Positions 7,501-14,455 of a stretch of DNA of 25,740 nt are shown piece by piece. The stretch's first letter is position 1. Each line of letters begins with the position of its first letter. Origin of the DNA: JBBROH01 sp038229595 (GTDB lineage Bacteria > Chloroflexota > Chloroflexia > QHBQ01). The stretch lies in assembly GCA_038229595.1 (NCBI GenBank), contig JBBROH010000035.1, positions 1-25,740 on the forward strand, in the 5' to 3' direction. A model generated the notes under the pieces. That model was not told the DNA's origin. It saw only the letters and a list, made by a program, of their open reading frames with translations, and did no database searches. A program made the position numbers and the translations under genes.

Positions 7501-9188
7501 ATGGCACCGAAGACTACTACCTGACGGGTCGGTTCAGTGGTGGCGTACAGGTCAGCGTTAAAGCTGGAGAACGCACTAACACACTGAACCAAAGCATCAC
7601 TATCAGCGCAACGGTTGCTGACGGCAGTGTGTTGACCAATGCGGTTGTTGCTGCTATGGTGTACTCGCCAGTTGGTAACGCACAGGCTGTGACTATGACA
7701 TTGGCTGGGAGCAGCTATCAGGGTACATACGTACCTCGCGATGAAGGTGGCTACCAAGTGGTAGTGAGCGCAAGCGGCCAGAATAGCTATGGCACCTCTT
7801 ATGTTCGTACGACCAGTGGCCTCTTCCAAGCTAGCTTCGGTGCTTCTTTCTCACCACCTTACATAGCTGTACCCATCCCAGAAGGAGTTAATGGTCTGGT
7901 CGCAGGGTTGCGCTTTACAGCCCTATCAACCCTGAGCGGGGAAGGTAGGTATCGTGTATCGGCCAGTTTGACATTGACTGATGGTCACATTGTAGCTCAC
8001 AGTAGTAGCATCTACACGAATAGTTATGGTACTGAGCTAAAACTTTTCTTCCCTGGAGAGCAGATCGCCCGGAGTCTGACAAGCGGCCCCTACCAAGTGC
8101 GTGACCTGTCCCTGACCAAGCTGCTTGCTGATGAGGAGGTACTGATTGCCTATGTACCAGTAGCCCTAACCACTACTACCTATCCCTACCAAAGCTGGGA
8201 TCGCGAGAATGTTCTGCTGGCTGGCACCGCCATTGAGCAGGGGGTTGACACCAACGGAGACTATGGTTATGATTACTTGGAAGCGGTAGTGCCGGTAGAT
8301 GTACGAATAAGCGGAGCTTACTCAGTGACGGCCCACCTGAGCGACCCGCTTGGCAACATACTTACGACGGCTTACACTTCGACAGTGGTGACCAGCAGCG
8401 GCAGAGTTACCCTGACGCTACGTTTCGATGGATCGACTATCAAGCAGCGCGGAGTTGATGGGCCATACAGCGTCGTTGACCTGGTACTATGGCGCAGTGG
8501 GCAGAATGACAGTGTACCAATCCGGGTAGTGCTACGTAATACTACGGCCTACAGCAGTAGCGAATTTGGGGTACCACCACCGCTACCTACTTCAACCCCA
8601 ACCAGCCCAACCACAAGCACGGCGACAGGAACCAGCGTACCTACGGCCACCACCGCAGCTACCCGCACTTCGACTGCCACAGCTACGCCAACAGCTACAC
8701 CTACCAAGACGGCCAGCGTTACCACTACAGCGACAAAGACACCAATGCACACTCCAACAGCCACTGCCACACCAACATCTACACCAGTGGCTACGCCAAC
8801 CCCCCTGAGCTACGATCTCAGCGGCTTTGTTAAAGCGGGCAGTGGAATTGCTGATCAAGAACTTGACCTGTTTTATGTGGTATCCAACGGCTTTGGCTAC
8901 AGCACTGGTACCATGATTGGCAAAACACTAAGCGACAGCGCAGGTCACTGGCACCTCACTGGCATGGTAAGCAACCTGCCCATCACCTTCGCTGGCTTCC
9001 GCGTGCAGGAGATAGCAGGTGGCTGCTTCAACAACCAAAGTGTTAAGTTGGTTGCTGGTAGCAACGCAACTATTGTGTCGAGTAGCCAGGTAGACTGGCG
9101 GAGCATCTACACTTCGAAGGACGAGGTGACGTTCAACCTAGTCTCGATCTGCCGAGTGGCACCTACTCCTACATCTGCACCGAGATAG
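4512..9188 (+). CDS. Secreted propeller / lipase-like / Ig-like multidomain protein
   Basis: A very large exported protein of about 1558 residues. The start is GTG 4512, with AGGAG (4500-4504) 7 bases upstream, giving a clean signal peptide 'MLTSFKTWFSACLVLAVAVL' with likely cleavage near residue 36. Residues ~90-450 carry six '(N/D)VWAVG'-type motifs spaced ~53-58 residues plus a degenerate one, a beta-propeller signature. Residues ~640-880 are an alpha/beta-hydrolase: the nucleophile elbow GYSIGG near 721-726 and 'LLGAPNAGSYW' resemble lipases and PGAP1-like esterases. Repetitive beta-rich Ig-like segments follow, then a Thr/Pro linker (~1356-1432) and a C-terminal beta-domain of ~125 residues. 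The linker is typical of Chloroflexota exoproteins. The esterase substrate is unknown. Lower GC than the backbone. Confidence 0.8.
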   Translation: MLTSFKTWFSACLVLAVAVLLVASSVATSVSIAQAVLPAQSKLPVGNVQPTSSSLTIDVPTVACVPNRSQWCVVGSRDFPGAYDLALSDNNDVWVVSNAARNPEQVSNNDIYRFRNGQWFYSTIVYTGAANVSMFGVTALDNNNVWAVGEHKLAGYTLSTYMVKWNGTSWTDVPSVNIGGPSIHDRFNDVAAVSITNVWAVGDQFNADFNGPEWHRTLIQHCSTISCTLEPSPNRWPNGYNVLLGVGAVASNDVWAVGLQGQVVGYPNNRSSIPLILHYNGTSWTEYDPNVSWSLNRFEVLYDLDFAAPNDVWAVGRSFESGNLFRPLIYHYDGTSWQRLPLSSLPQIPNSSSAQLYDVAVSSANDVWAVGVYKDATATQEQPQQPSAPEGGPPSERFADPLPGDRTLVMHWNGIDWQVVPSESPRDNSRLIAASTLPSQRSVRGRPWAVGTSIFNPGLDGVRTAILESTDRTDNVCSPKRTNAEDAFGDDSYQFNISCFVTGQPSASGQVDINRYYGMLQDSNALTGTVSTATISRTVATTATLTVHANGIAAGERITATLNGYAHVLTNSRDGLLTAAVPITELVLPRKGVLTFSNGVITDANAPPTATNYLMLTRTNTATTWTQLDVGLRIRGLRPLILQDGFNPDQTTPDHYVEPGQAAAWWSTSLLDQYLPGIRNDFTHYAARDGHASTAAGGTRLAAELGWITTAYGVNKVNVVGYSIGGIWAREAASSVGPKIGTIVLLGAPNAGSYWADGAIGSGIFGWLQNLNQALLQASSLWMRAYNLDPQHQQAPGVYYVAQAGVSEAEGQADGFCEVCSVYSLAYTHDLDPVALNSSSPEAAGQLRSSEETLANLAPILRMQGNSLQEDYTPPDAPGTGFGTLGMNNTQLEVSGSPSTQGQMQFPLISGTVSTGNVYTRSVQVDETGSVSFILGRRHSNTALELTLRDPLGNIITPTGRYTSSSYLSTINGVQYNVGLPVTGTWRAIVKPLTLTNGTEDYYLTGRFSGGVQVSVKAGERTNTLNQSITISATVADGSVLTNAVVAAMVYSPVGNAQAVTMTLAGSSYQGTYVPRDEGGYQVVVSASGQNSYGTSYVRTTSGLFQASFGASFSPPYIAVPIPEGVNGLVAGLRFTALSTLSGEGRYRVSASLTLTDGHIVAHSSSIYTNSYGTELKLFFPGEQIARSLTSGPYQVRDLSLTKLLADEEVLIAYVPVALTTTTYPYQSWDRENVLLAGTAIEQGVDTNGDYGYDYLEAVVPVDVRISGAYSVTAHLSDPLGNILTTAYTSTVVTSSGRVTLTLRFDGSTIKQRGVDGPYSVVDLVLWRSGQNDSVPIRVVLRNTTAYSSSEFGVPPPLPTSTPTSPTTSTATGTSVPTATTAATRTSTATATPTATPTKTASVTTTATKTPMHTPTATATPTSTPVATPTPLSYDLSGFVKAGSGIADQELDLFYVVSNGFGYSTGTMIGKTLSDSAGHWHLTGMVSNLPITFAGFRVQEIAGGCFNNQSVKLVAGSNATIVSSSQVDWRSIYTSKDEVTFNLVSICRVAPTPTSAPR

Positions 9189-9211
9189 TTGTCATCACCA
9201 TCGTTCGCAGT

Positions 9212-9255
9212 TGTGGTTAGTACCCTACTCGTGGGCGTAACTTACGATAACCACA
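9212..9255 (+). terminator. Possible terminator hairpin
   Basis: An 8-bp outer stem, TGTGGTTA with TAACCACA, encloses a short inner pairing (TACCC with GGGCGTA), 24 bases after the stop of the secreted protein. There is no T-run, so the call is weak. Confidence 0.3.
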
Positions 9256-9341
9256 GGTGCAACCAGTACCGCGACTGGCATAGCGGCGAAACACCAACAA
9301 CTTGGAACACACTCTAGTAAGCAAAACAACCGGAGGGAAAA

Positions 9342-9365
9342 ATGAAGCCATCTACCGCCCCATAG
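9342..9365 (+). pseudogene. Seven-codon ORF that may be a frameshifted signal peptide
   Basis: CGGAGGG lies 4 bases before this ATG, yet the frame closes after MKPSTAP. One base more in the CCCC run (9358-9361) would continue it as 'IVIAQLLIVIFTTAVTTQ', a signal-peptide-like hydrophobic stretch, for about 43 residues in total. It could be a decayed gene, an assembly indel or a leader peptide. Confidence 0.25.
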
Positions 9366-9571
9366 TTATAGCTCAGCTACTCATTGTTATCTTTACAACC
9401 GCCGTGACAACACAGCGCACCACGTGGCTCTCTGGTACTGTGGCACCTTGCCACCAGAAATACGAACAGTGACGGCGGCGGTGATGACCCCGGTGACGAC
9501 GCTGCAGCTTACAGCTACCAGCACGGCCACTCCGGTTAGCAGCAGGAATGCGATGGTGACTGCGGTTGCCA

Positions 9572-9587
9572 CCTTTGGTCCCAAAGG
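9572..9587. promoter_or_regulatory. Operator-like palindrome
   Basis: CCTTTGG-TC-CCAAAGG (7-2-7), about 80 bases upstream of the lipoprotein gene. CCAAAG recurs in the two GAACCAAAGTGGA repeats downstream, suggesting a regulator with several contacts in this leader. Confidence 0.35.
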
Positions 9588-9667
9588 CAAAGGTTGGTAC
9601 ATGAACCAAAGTGGAGAACGTCATTAGCAAAGTGCAAATCTACGAACCAAAGTGGAAAGGTAGAACC

Positions 9668-12145
9668 ATGAAGTACTCAACGAGTTTGATTAAAGTAGCT
9701 ACCATGATCAGTGTTATGGTGCTGGCACTAGCTAGTTGCAACACACAAGCGACAACCTACTCTCCCAATGCGGAGTCATCAGTGTCACCTTCATCAAGTC
9801 AGCAGTATCTCAGTGGTGAGACACAGATGGTTACTGGCACAGCCATAGGTCGGCCAGCTGCTACTAGTAGGTATGTGTTTTGGATTGATGCACGTGATGC
9901 TAAAATATCCTTGCAAAAGACTTACCAAGATGACGCAGTATATGGCTTTGACACCCTCAATCGCAAAGAGTTTCTAGTGAGTAGATCAGCGCAGGACTCC
10001 AACCTTGAAGGACTTGTTGCAGAAGAAAATAGAGCAGCTTGGATAGCTTGGTCAAATAGTGGACAAGTCATCCGAGTCTATAACGTTGTCAGTGAGCGAA
10101 CTGTCGATATTGCTCAGTTCGCTAGCCCGGTTGTACGTAAATTGCTTATTAGCAAGGGGAATCTTTATTATGTTACAGTAGACGGAAATTACGGCATCCT
10201 AAACTCTTATAACTTTGACAGCGGAAATAGTCAAGTAATAAGAAGAGTAGGCAATGTTATAGACTTCTTTGTGCAAGGTGACACACTAGTTTGGCATGAA
10301 GACAAAACAAGCGAAGGTTTGGGTCTCTCTGTCCTTTATGTAGGTAGCCTGACCAACTCCTCAGACTCAACCCTTGTTCAAGATGTGCGAGGCGACATCT
10401 ATGGATATACAGTTACCGATAATAAAGTCATTTACACCTGCTCTTGCTACAATGCCAATGTTCATGTGTATGATCTAAACACTAAAAGTAACAGGTCTTT
10501 CTCCGCCAACGTCACAAGTAAGCCGGTAAGTAACAACAGCTACGCCACTTGGATGTCTGAGGTATCAAATCAGCGTCAAATCAACCTTATTAGAACCAAG
10601 GATGTTGAGGATGCGGCCAGTAAGGTTTTCACAGTAGCAACTTCCATCGGTAACCATCTAGATATAATAGGGTTTGTTAGCCTTGATGTTGCTGCGTTCA
10701 TCTCAGAAAACGAAGCATCTGCAACCAGAAGTATCTATCTAATCAGTGTTTTTAGAGTACAGGAGAGAGTAACTCAAAACAGTGGTGATCATGCAACGGC
10801 CTGCGACGGACGACCATTGCATTGCGGTCAGGTTGTTGTTGTTGGTGATGAACTTAGAGATTACAATGGCACCTGGCATGTGAAAGGTATTCATTTTATA
10901 CTGCCTCAAACAGGTATTAATGGCAAGACATTTGAAGCAAGTAATTACTGCAATGCTCTTCGAAACTGGCAGACGGTGGAAGCTTGCAGAGACTACTTCA
11001 CTAGAAGACCAGGCGACATTAAAACTAGCTATAGGGATTCACTTGAACATTGGCTTGGTATATCTGCAAGCTACTTTCATGCTAATTTGTTGAGGATATA
11101 TGTTAGCCTTCCAGACGAGGAAAACACAGGCTGCGTTGGGTGTGTAGTAGATTTTGCAGAGCGGGCGGACAGACTAGGTATACGTCTAGGCATTGTGGTC
11201 AGAAATAGCAGTGTGGGCTGGAATGCCAGTGCAGAGGCGTTTCTTAGCAAACTCCTCAATGAGTTTAGGTCTCGTCAAGAAATGCAGCTTATTGCCTACA
11301 TAAGTGCTGATAATGAAATCAATAATCATTCCGATAATGGGAATGTCAAAAAGGACAAAGGAGTTCCTCGTTTCTCGTCAAAATGTGGGGGAGGTGGTAG
11401 TTGCTTTGAGACGCATGGAGAGGGATGCGAGAACAATCTTGAGTACATTGAAAACGCGCTCAGGTGGGTCCGCAGTCTTCATAACTTCCTCAAAATTAAG
11501 AATGATTACCCTGTTCTACTAACGGTTGGTATAGCAACAAACTTTACAACATCTGATTTTATTTATCTAAGTGACTTCTTCAAAGGTATAGCAAAACCAG
11601 ATATTGAACCACTAGCCTCTTATGTGGATTTTCTTTCTCCTCACAACTATGGAGACGGAGGAAAGCGTATAAAGGATGCTCTTACAACAGGAAGACAAGA
11701 ATATGGTATTCAACAGTACAGTGGCCCGGTTGTACTGGAAGAGTATGGGTATCCAACAGACCCTTATCATGGCTTCGACAAAAGTGGAAAATCAGAAACA
11801 TACTCCGCACGCACAGAACAAGAAGGTGATTCGACTGCTCCTTATTACGTGAGGATCAATGCTAGCTACATTAGAAGCCTTGGTTATGCTGGAGGCAGTG
11901 CCTTTATGCTGGCTGATCTTGACAGTGCTGAAAGCCAGAATACCGGGCAAAATCCTTGTTCAATTAAATCTAGTGACTTCTACACAGGGCTTTTTACTGC
12001 TAAAGGGGTAGGAGTAACTCCGTATCCCTGTGGTGGAACAACAACAGAGCCTAATGGTCACGATAAGTCCACAGGAAGAGAAGTCAAGGCACATCATGAG
12101 CAGTGGAGGTTAGCATACCGCCTAGTCCAATCAAGTGACCTGTAA
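9668..12145 (+). CDS. Lipoprotein with propeller-like half and TIM-barrel glycoside-hydrolase-like half
   Basis: A protein of about 825 residues. The lipoprotein signal 'MISVMVLALASC' places the lipidated Cys at 24; a Ser/Thr-rich stretch follows. Residues ~50-370 have repeated beta-strand blocks with Trp/Tyr ('YVFWIDARD', 'AAWIAWSNSG', 'LVWHEDK', 'YATWMSE') resembling TolB/DPP-type propellers. From ~405 ('VKGIHFILP') the chain resembles clan GH-A glycoside hydrolases (GH5-like): 'SADNEINN' puts the acid/base Glu at 550 and 'VVLEEYGYP' the nucleophile near 692. The substrate cannot be told. ATG 9668 is chosen over GTG 9611 because it gives the lipoprotein signal; GGAAAGG lies 7 bases upstream. 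Clearly AT-richer than the backbone (10141-10200 has 22 G+C in 60), pointing to a different origin. Confidence 0.75.
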   Translation: MKYSTSLIKVATMISVMVLALASCNTQATTYSPNAESSVSPSSSQQYLSGETQMVTGTAIGRPAATSRYVFWIDARDAKISLQKTYQDDAVYGFDTLNRKEFLVSRSAQDSNLEGLVAEENRAAWIAWSNSGQVIRVYNVVSERTVDIAQFASPVVRKLLISKGNLYYVTVDGNYGILNSYNFDSGNSQVIRRVGNVIDFFVQGDTLVWHEDKTSEGLGLSVLYVGSLTNSSDSTLVQDVRGDIYGYTVTDNKVIYTCSCYNANVHVYDLNTKSNRSFSANVTSKPVSNNSYATWMSEVSNQRQINLIRTKDVEDAASKVFTVATSIGNHLDIIGFVSLDVAAFISENEASATRSIYLISVFRVQERVTQNSGDHATACDGRPLHCGQVVVVGDELRDYNGTWHVKGIHFILPQTGINGKTFEASNYCNALRNWQTVEACRDYFTRRPGDIKTSYRDSLEHWLGISASYFHANLLRIYVSLPDEENTGCVGCVVDFAERADRLGIRLGIVVRNSSVGWNASAEAFLSKLLNEFRSRQEMQLIAYISADNEINNHSDNGNVKKDKGVPRFSSKCGGGGSCFETHGEGCENNLEYIENALRWVRSLHNFLKIKNDYPVLLTVGIATNFTTSDFIYLSDFFKGIAKPDIEPLASYVDFLSPHNYGDGGKRIKDALTTGRQEYGIQQYSGPVVLEEYGYPTDPYHGFDKSGKSETYSARTEQEGDSTAPYYVRINASYIRSLGYAGGSAFMLADLDSAESQNTGQNPCSIKSSDFYTGLFTAKGVGVTPYPCGGTTTEPNGHDKSTGREVKAHHEQWRLAYRLVQSSDL

Positions 12146-12311
12146 ACAGTGCGGTGTGGTGGTATCTCTAAACAGGCTTATCGTTACCATCTTTGTAGAT
12201 GAGGCGATTTGTCAGCCATTCCCCAGCATGGTACTGCCCACCACTGTAGTCGGCCAGCCCCCAGCAGCCGTCAGGGGTGGAACCGTTCCACCTCGGTAGC
12301 AGCGTTTTGTC

Positions 12312-12360
12312 CGCCGCTCGTTCGCCGCTCGTTCGTTTTGCTTACGCTCTGCTTACGCGC
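12312..12360 (+). repeat. Two neighbouring 11-bp tandem duplications
   Basis: CGCCGCTCGTT occurs twice in tandem (12312-12322, 12323-12333). After five bases TGCTTACGCTC / TGCTTACGCGC follows in tandem (12339-12349, 12350-12360). Both units are one helical turn long, which suits a protein-binding array; replication slippage is the alternative. Confidence 0.6.
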
Positions 12361-12475
12361 CACGTTACCGTTCCATCCCATTTTGTACCTGTCACTACCC
12401 CAGCATATATCATAGGCCGTTGTCCTTCGTGTTAGTCGCCGCCATGTGCAGCCTACCGCCATGAGGAGCAAGCCA

Positions 12476-12609
12476 CCGATGGCCCAACTTGGACTATCCA
12501 CGCATTCTGATAGTAGCCGCAGGGGTGAGCATTTCTAACCCCACAACACCCCACTCAAGAGATACGCGGCTGAGTCGTAGATAGCAGGTAGTCCAAGTTG
12601 GCCCATCGG
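12476..12609. repeat. 134-base element bounded by 23-bp near-perfect inverted repeats
   Basis: Arms 12476-12498 and 12587-12609 match at 21 of 23 positions. Inside, AGCCGC (12515-12520) pairs with GCGGCT (12566-12571), and GGGGT (12522-12526) with ACCCC (12538-12542). The nested pairing suits a structured RNA; the terminal inverted repeats also suit a MITE-like element, but no target-site duplication is visible. Confidence 0.6.
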
Positions 12610-12611
12610 TC

Positions 12612-12645
12612 GAGAGCGTACAACGCTTACCCGACCGTGCTTGCT
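12612..12645 (+). repeat. Dispersed 34-base repeat, copy 1
   Basis: Matches 16333-16366 at 29 of 34 positions. Both copies contain the short hairpin core GAGCGT-N3-ACGCT. The two copies bracket the membrane protein and the two relaxase-like genes. Confidence 0.55.
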
Positions 12646-12812
12646 GTGCCGGGACGACGGGATGTTGGACAACTATCTTCTTTGAACAATTACCAGCAGT
12701 TTGAGGTTTGTCAATCTTGCCAACACCGATAGTACAATAAGAAGCACGAACAACCACGTACATAACTAACGTAAGAAGCGACGTAACTCGCTATCAGTCT
12801 CAACTGCTTGAT

Positions 12813-12850
12813 ACAAGCCCAGTAAGAACCCCGCTTCTTACTGGGCTTGT
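12813..12850. terminator. 16-bp perfect hairpin, possible bidirectional terminator
   Basis: ACAAGCCCAGTAAGAA (12813-12828) pairs perfectly with 12835-12850 around the loop CCCCGC. The stem is stable but no T-run follows, only GTTATG. It could end transcription from the cargo region or be a processed leader of the next gene. Its right arm plus loop (12831-12844) recurs inverted at 14206-14219. Confidence 0.45.
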
Positions 12851-12966
12851 GTTATGTCCCACAACAACCGTAGCTATGATTTGCCGGAAACTTAGATACA
12901 AAAACCCTGTTTTTCCTAGCTGGTTTGTGGTATGTTATGGTAACTTAATCAGCGTGGAGGCTCACT

Positions 12967-14181
12967 GTGGATTACTGGGAAACCTCGGATTTTGTCTGGC
13001 AGTTGCTTAGGAGCTTGTTCTACTTGGCCCTAGCTACGCTTGCCGGAGCGGGTATCCTCGGCTTCGGCTACTCGTTCTGGACGTTGTGCAGTCTGGTGCT
13101 GCTGCTGGCCGCGGCCATCATGGTGCTGGACAATCGGGCTGGCTCGTTGGCTAGATGGGAACATTGGCCGCTGGTTGGCTACTGCTTGGGCGTGCTGCTC
13201 TGGGCTGGTGTTGTGATTGCTGGTGGTTTCCTGCTCGTGCAGAACACGTTTATGTTGGACTTGGAGCAACCTTACCATCCGGCCAGTTGGCTCGGTCTGT
13301 TGGCCTTCGGCAACACCATCGCGTTGGGCCTGTTCTTCTTCATCCGGGTGTCCGTCCTTGATGAGAACGCTGACCAACGTAGCGCGGAAGCCGAGCGGAG
13401 GATGAAGAAGGTTGAGCAGCAGAGTGCCGAGTTGCAGCGCACTAACCAGCAGCTAGAGAGCAGCTTTGCATATCAGAAGCAGTTGTTTGCTAGCACTGAG
13501 CAGCATTCACATGCGAACGCAGTAAAGGCTGGGCAGGTGCGAGCGGTGGAAGCACAGGCTGAACATGACCGCCGTACTTTGGAGCAAGAACGCAAGCAGA
13601 TGCAAACGCAGAGTGCCGAGGTTCAGCAAGCGGCTGATCAGCGCGTAGCGGAGAGCGAACGGCTGGCGCAGGCCGAGCGCGAGCGGGCGGAGGCGGCCAT
13701 GCGGCAGTTGCGGCAGGAGCGTGAACAGAGCCGTCGAGAGCGTGTGACGGCTAACAGCGAGGTCTGGCAGACCGTCAGGCAGATGCAGGGGCAACTTGAC
13801 GATCTGCTGGGTGGTGAGCCTATAGTAGCCGCCGCCGCACAAGCCGCTGACCGGCTGCTGGCTCATGGGCCATTGAGCGGCCCCGCTACCGGCGAGGTGG
13901 TTGGCGAATGGCGGCTACTGGCTGTTGCTGCTGGCCGACGGCTGGTGCAGTGCAAGGCGGGCCGCGAAGCAATGCTGAACGCCGGTTACTGCGCGGTTGT
14001 CAGTTGCCTGTACGAGGCTAATGGTGAACACCTGAGCCAGAGCGAGGTTGGCAAGCGGGTCAATGGTCGGCAAGCGGACATCAAGCGCGGCACTGCCGAG
14101 CGGTATGTACAACGATTGACCACCGAGGTAGGATTGGTTAGCAAAGACGAGCGGGGCTACTATCTAAAGCTATATGCTTGA
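12967..14181 (+). CDS. Four-TM, coiled-coil, winged-helix protein of unknown function
   Basis: 404 residues, family not recognised. Four hydrophobic segments at about 13-33, 37-54, 69-91 and 107-127 form an N-terminal membrane domain. A long charged Gln/Glu/Arg-rich coiled coil covers ~135-280. The C-terminal ~100 residues ('HLSQSEVGKRVNGRQADIKRG', then 'YVQRLTTEVGLVSKDERGYY') look like a winged helix. The layout suggests a membrane-tethered DNA-binding protein, for example a plasmid anchor, a sensor-regulator or a mobilisation accessory; all are inference. GTG start with GGAGG (12956-12960) 6 bases upstream. It precedes the relaxase-like genes by 274 bases, with GTAAGAAGCG motifs on both sides. 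Confidence 0.7.
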   Translation: MDYWETSDFVWQLLRSLFYLALATLAGAGILGFGYSFWTLCSLVLLLAAAIMVLDNRAGSLARWEHWPLVGYCLGVLLWAGVVIAGGFLLVQNTFMLDLEQPYHPASWLGLLAFGNTIALGLFFFIRVSVLDENADQRSAEAERRMKKVEQQSAELQRTNQQLESSFAYQKQLFASTEQHSHANAVKAGQVRAVEAQAEHDRRTLEQERKQMQTQSAEVQQAADQRVAESERLAQAERERAEAAMRQLRQEREQSRRERVTANSEVWQTVRQMQGQLDDLLGGEPIVAAAAQAADRLLAHGPLSGPATGEVVGEWRLLAVAAGRRLVQCKAGREAMLNAGYCAVVSCLYEANGEHLSQSEVGKRVNGRQADIKRGTAERYVQRLTTEVGLVSKDERGYYLKLYA

Positions 14182-14455
14182 AACTGCTGTAGATGAGTAT
14201 ATTAGCCAGTAAGAAGCGGAGGGTACAAGGCAGATGGGTGAACTCCGCAGCAGCAGAAGCACAGTAACAAGCAGCAGTGTTAAGCTCCTCCCCAAGCGAA
14301 GAAGCATAGTAACAAGCGGCAAAAATGGTTGCTCGGTACTAGGACAAAAGCTAGGACAAACAGAGTGGGCAAGCGCAGAAACTGCCACTTAATACTGGAT
14401 TTAGGCTTGTTTGGACTGACCCATAGGGGCTGGTTGGGCGAAGGGAGGATTGGTG
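14182..14455. other. Repeat-bearing leader of the relaxase-like genes, candidate oriT or operator
   Basis: A 21-base repeat occurs at 14256-14276 and 14301-14321 (19 of 21 identical, 45 bases apart), with a shorter relative, AGTAAGAAGCGG, at 14208-14219. CTAGGACAAA is repeated at 14339-14348 and 14351-14360, 12 bases apart. Direct repeats just upstream of a relaxase gene are typical of oriT or autoregulatory sites; no nic site could be assigned. Confidence 0.45.

Larger units (their letters stand above)
9189..9667. other. Intergenic region between the two exported-protein genes
   Basis: It contains a small hairpin just after the stop (TGTGGTTA 9212-9219 / TAACCACA 9248-9255), a short open frame with a good RBS (9342-9365) and an operator-like palindrome (9572-9587). 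GAACCAAAGTGGA occurs twice (9603-9615 and 9645-9657), the second just before the lipoprotein start. No confident promoter was identified. Confidence 0.5.
12146..12966. other. Structure-rich intergenic region
   Basis: No gene in these 820 bases is supported: short open frames at 12209-12415, 12271-12501 (minus) and 12494-12763 (minus) lack an RBS and recognisable domains. It holds 11-bp tandem duplications (12312-12360), a 134-base nested hairpin element (12476-12609), a dispersed 34-base repeat (12612-12645), GTAAGAAGCG motifs (12771-12780 and 12832-12841 reversed) and a 16-bp perfect hairpin (12813-12850). Confidence 0.6.

Noticed and set aside
9393..9602. 69-codon minus-strand frame with a hydrophobic stretch
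   Set aside because: No RBS. The hydrophobicity arises from GC/T-biased codons opposite an intergenic region, and no relative is recognised.
12271..12763. Two minus-strand frames (76 and 89 codons)
   Set aside because: Neither has an RBS, and both overlap the arms of the nested hairpin element, which explains the sequence better.
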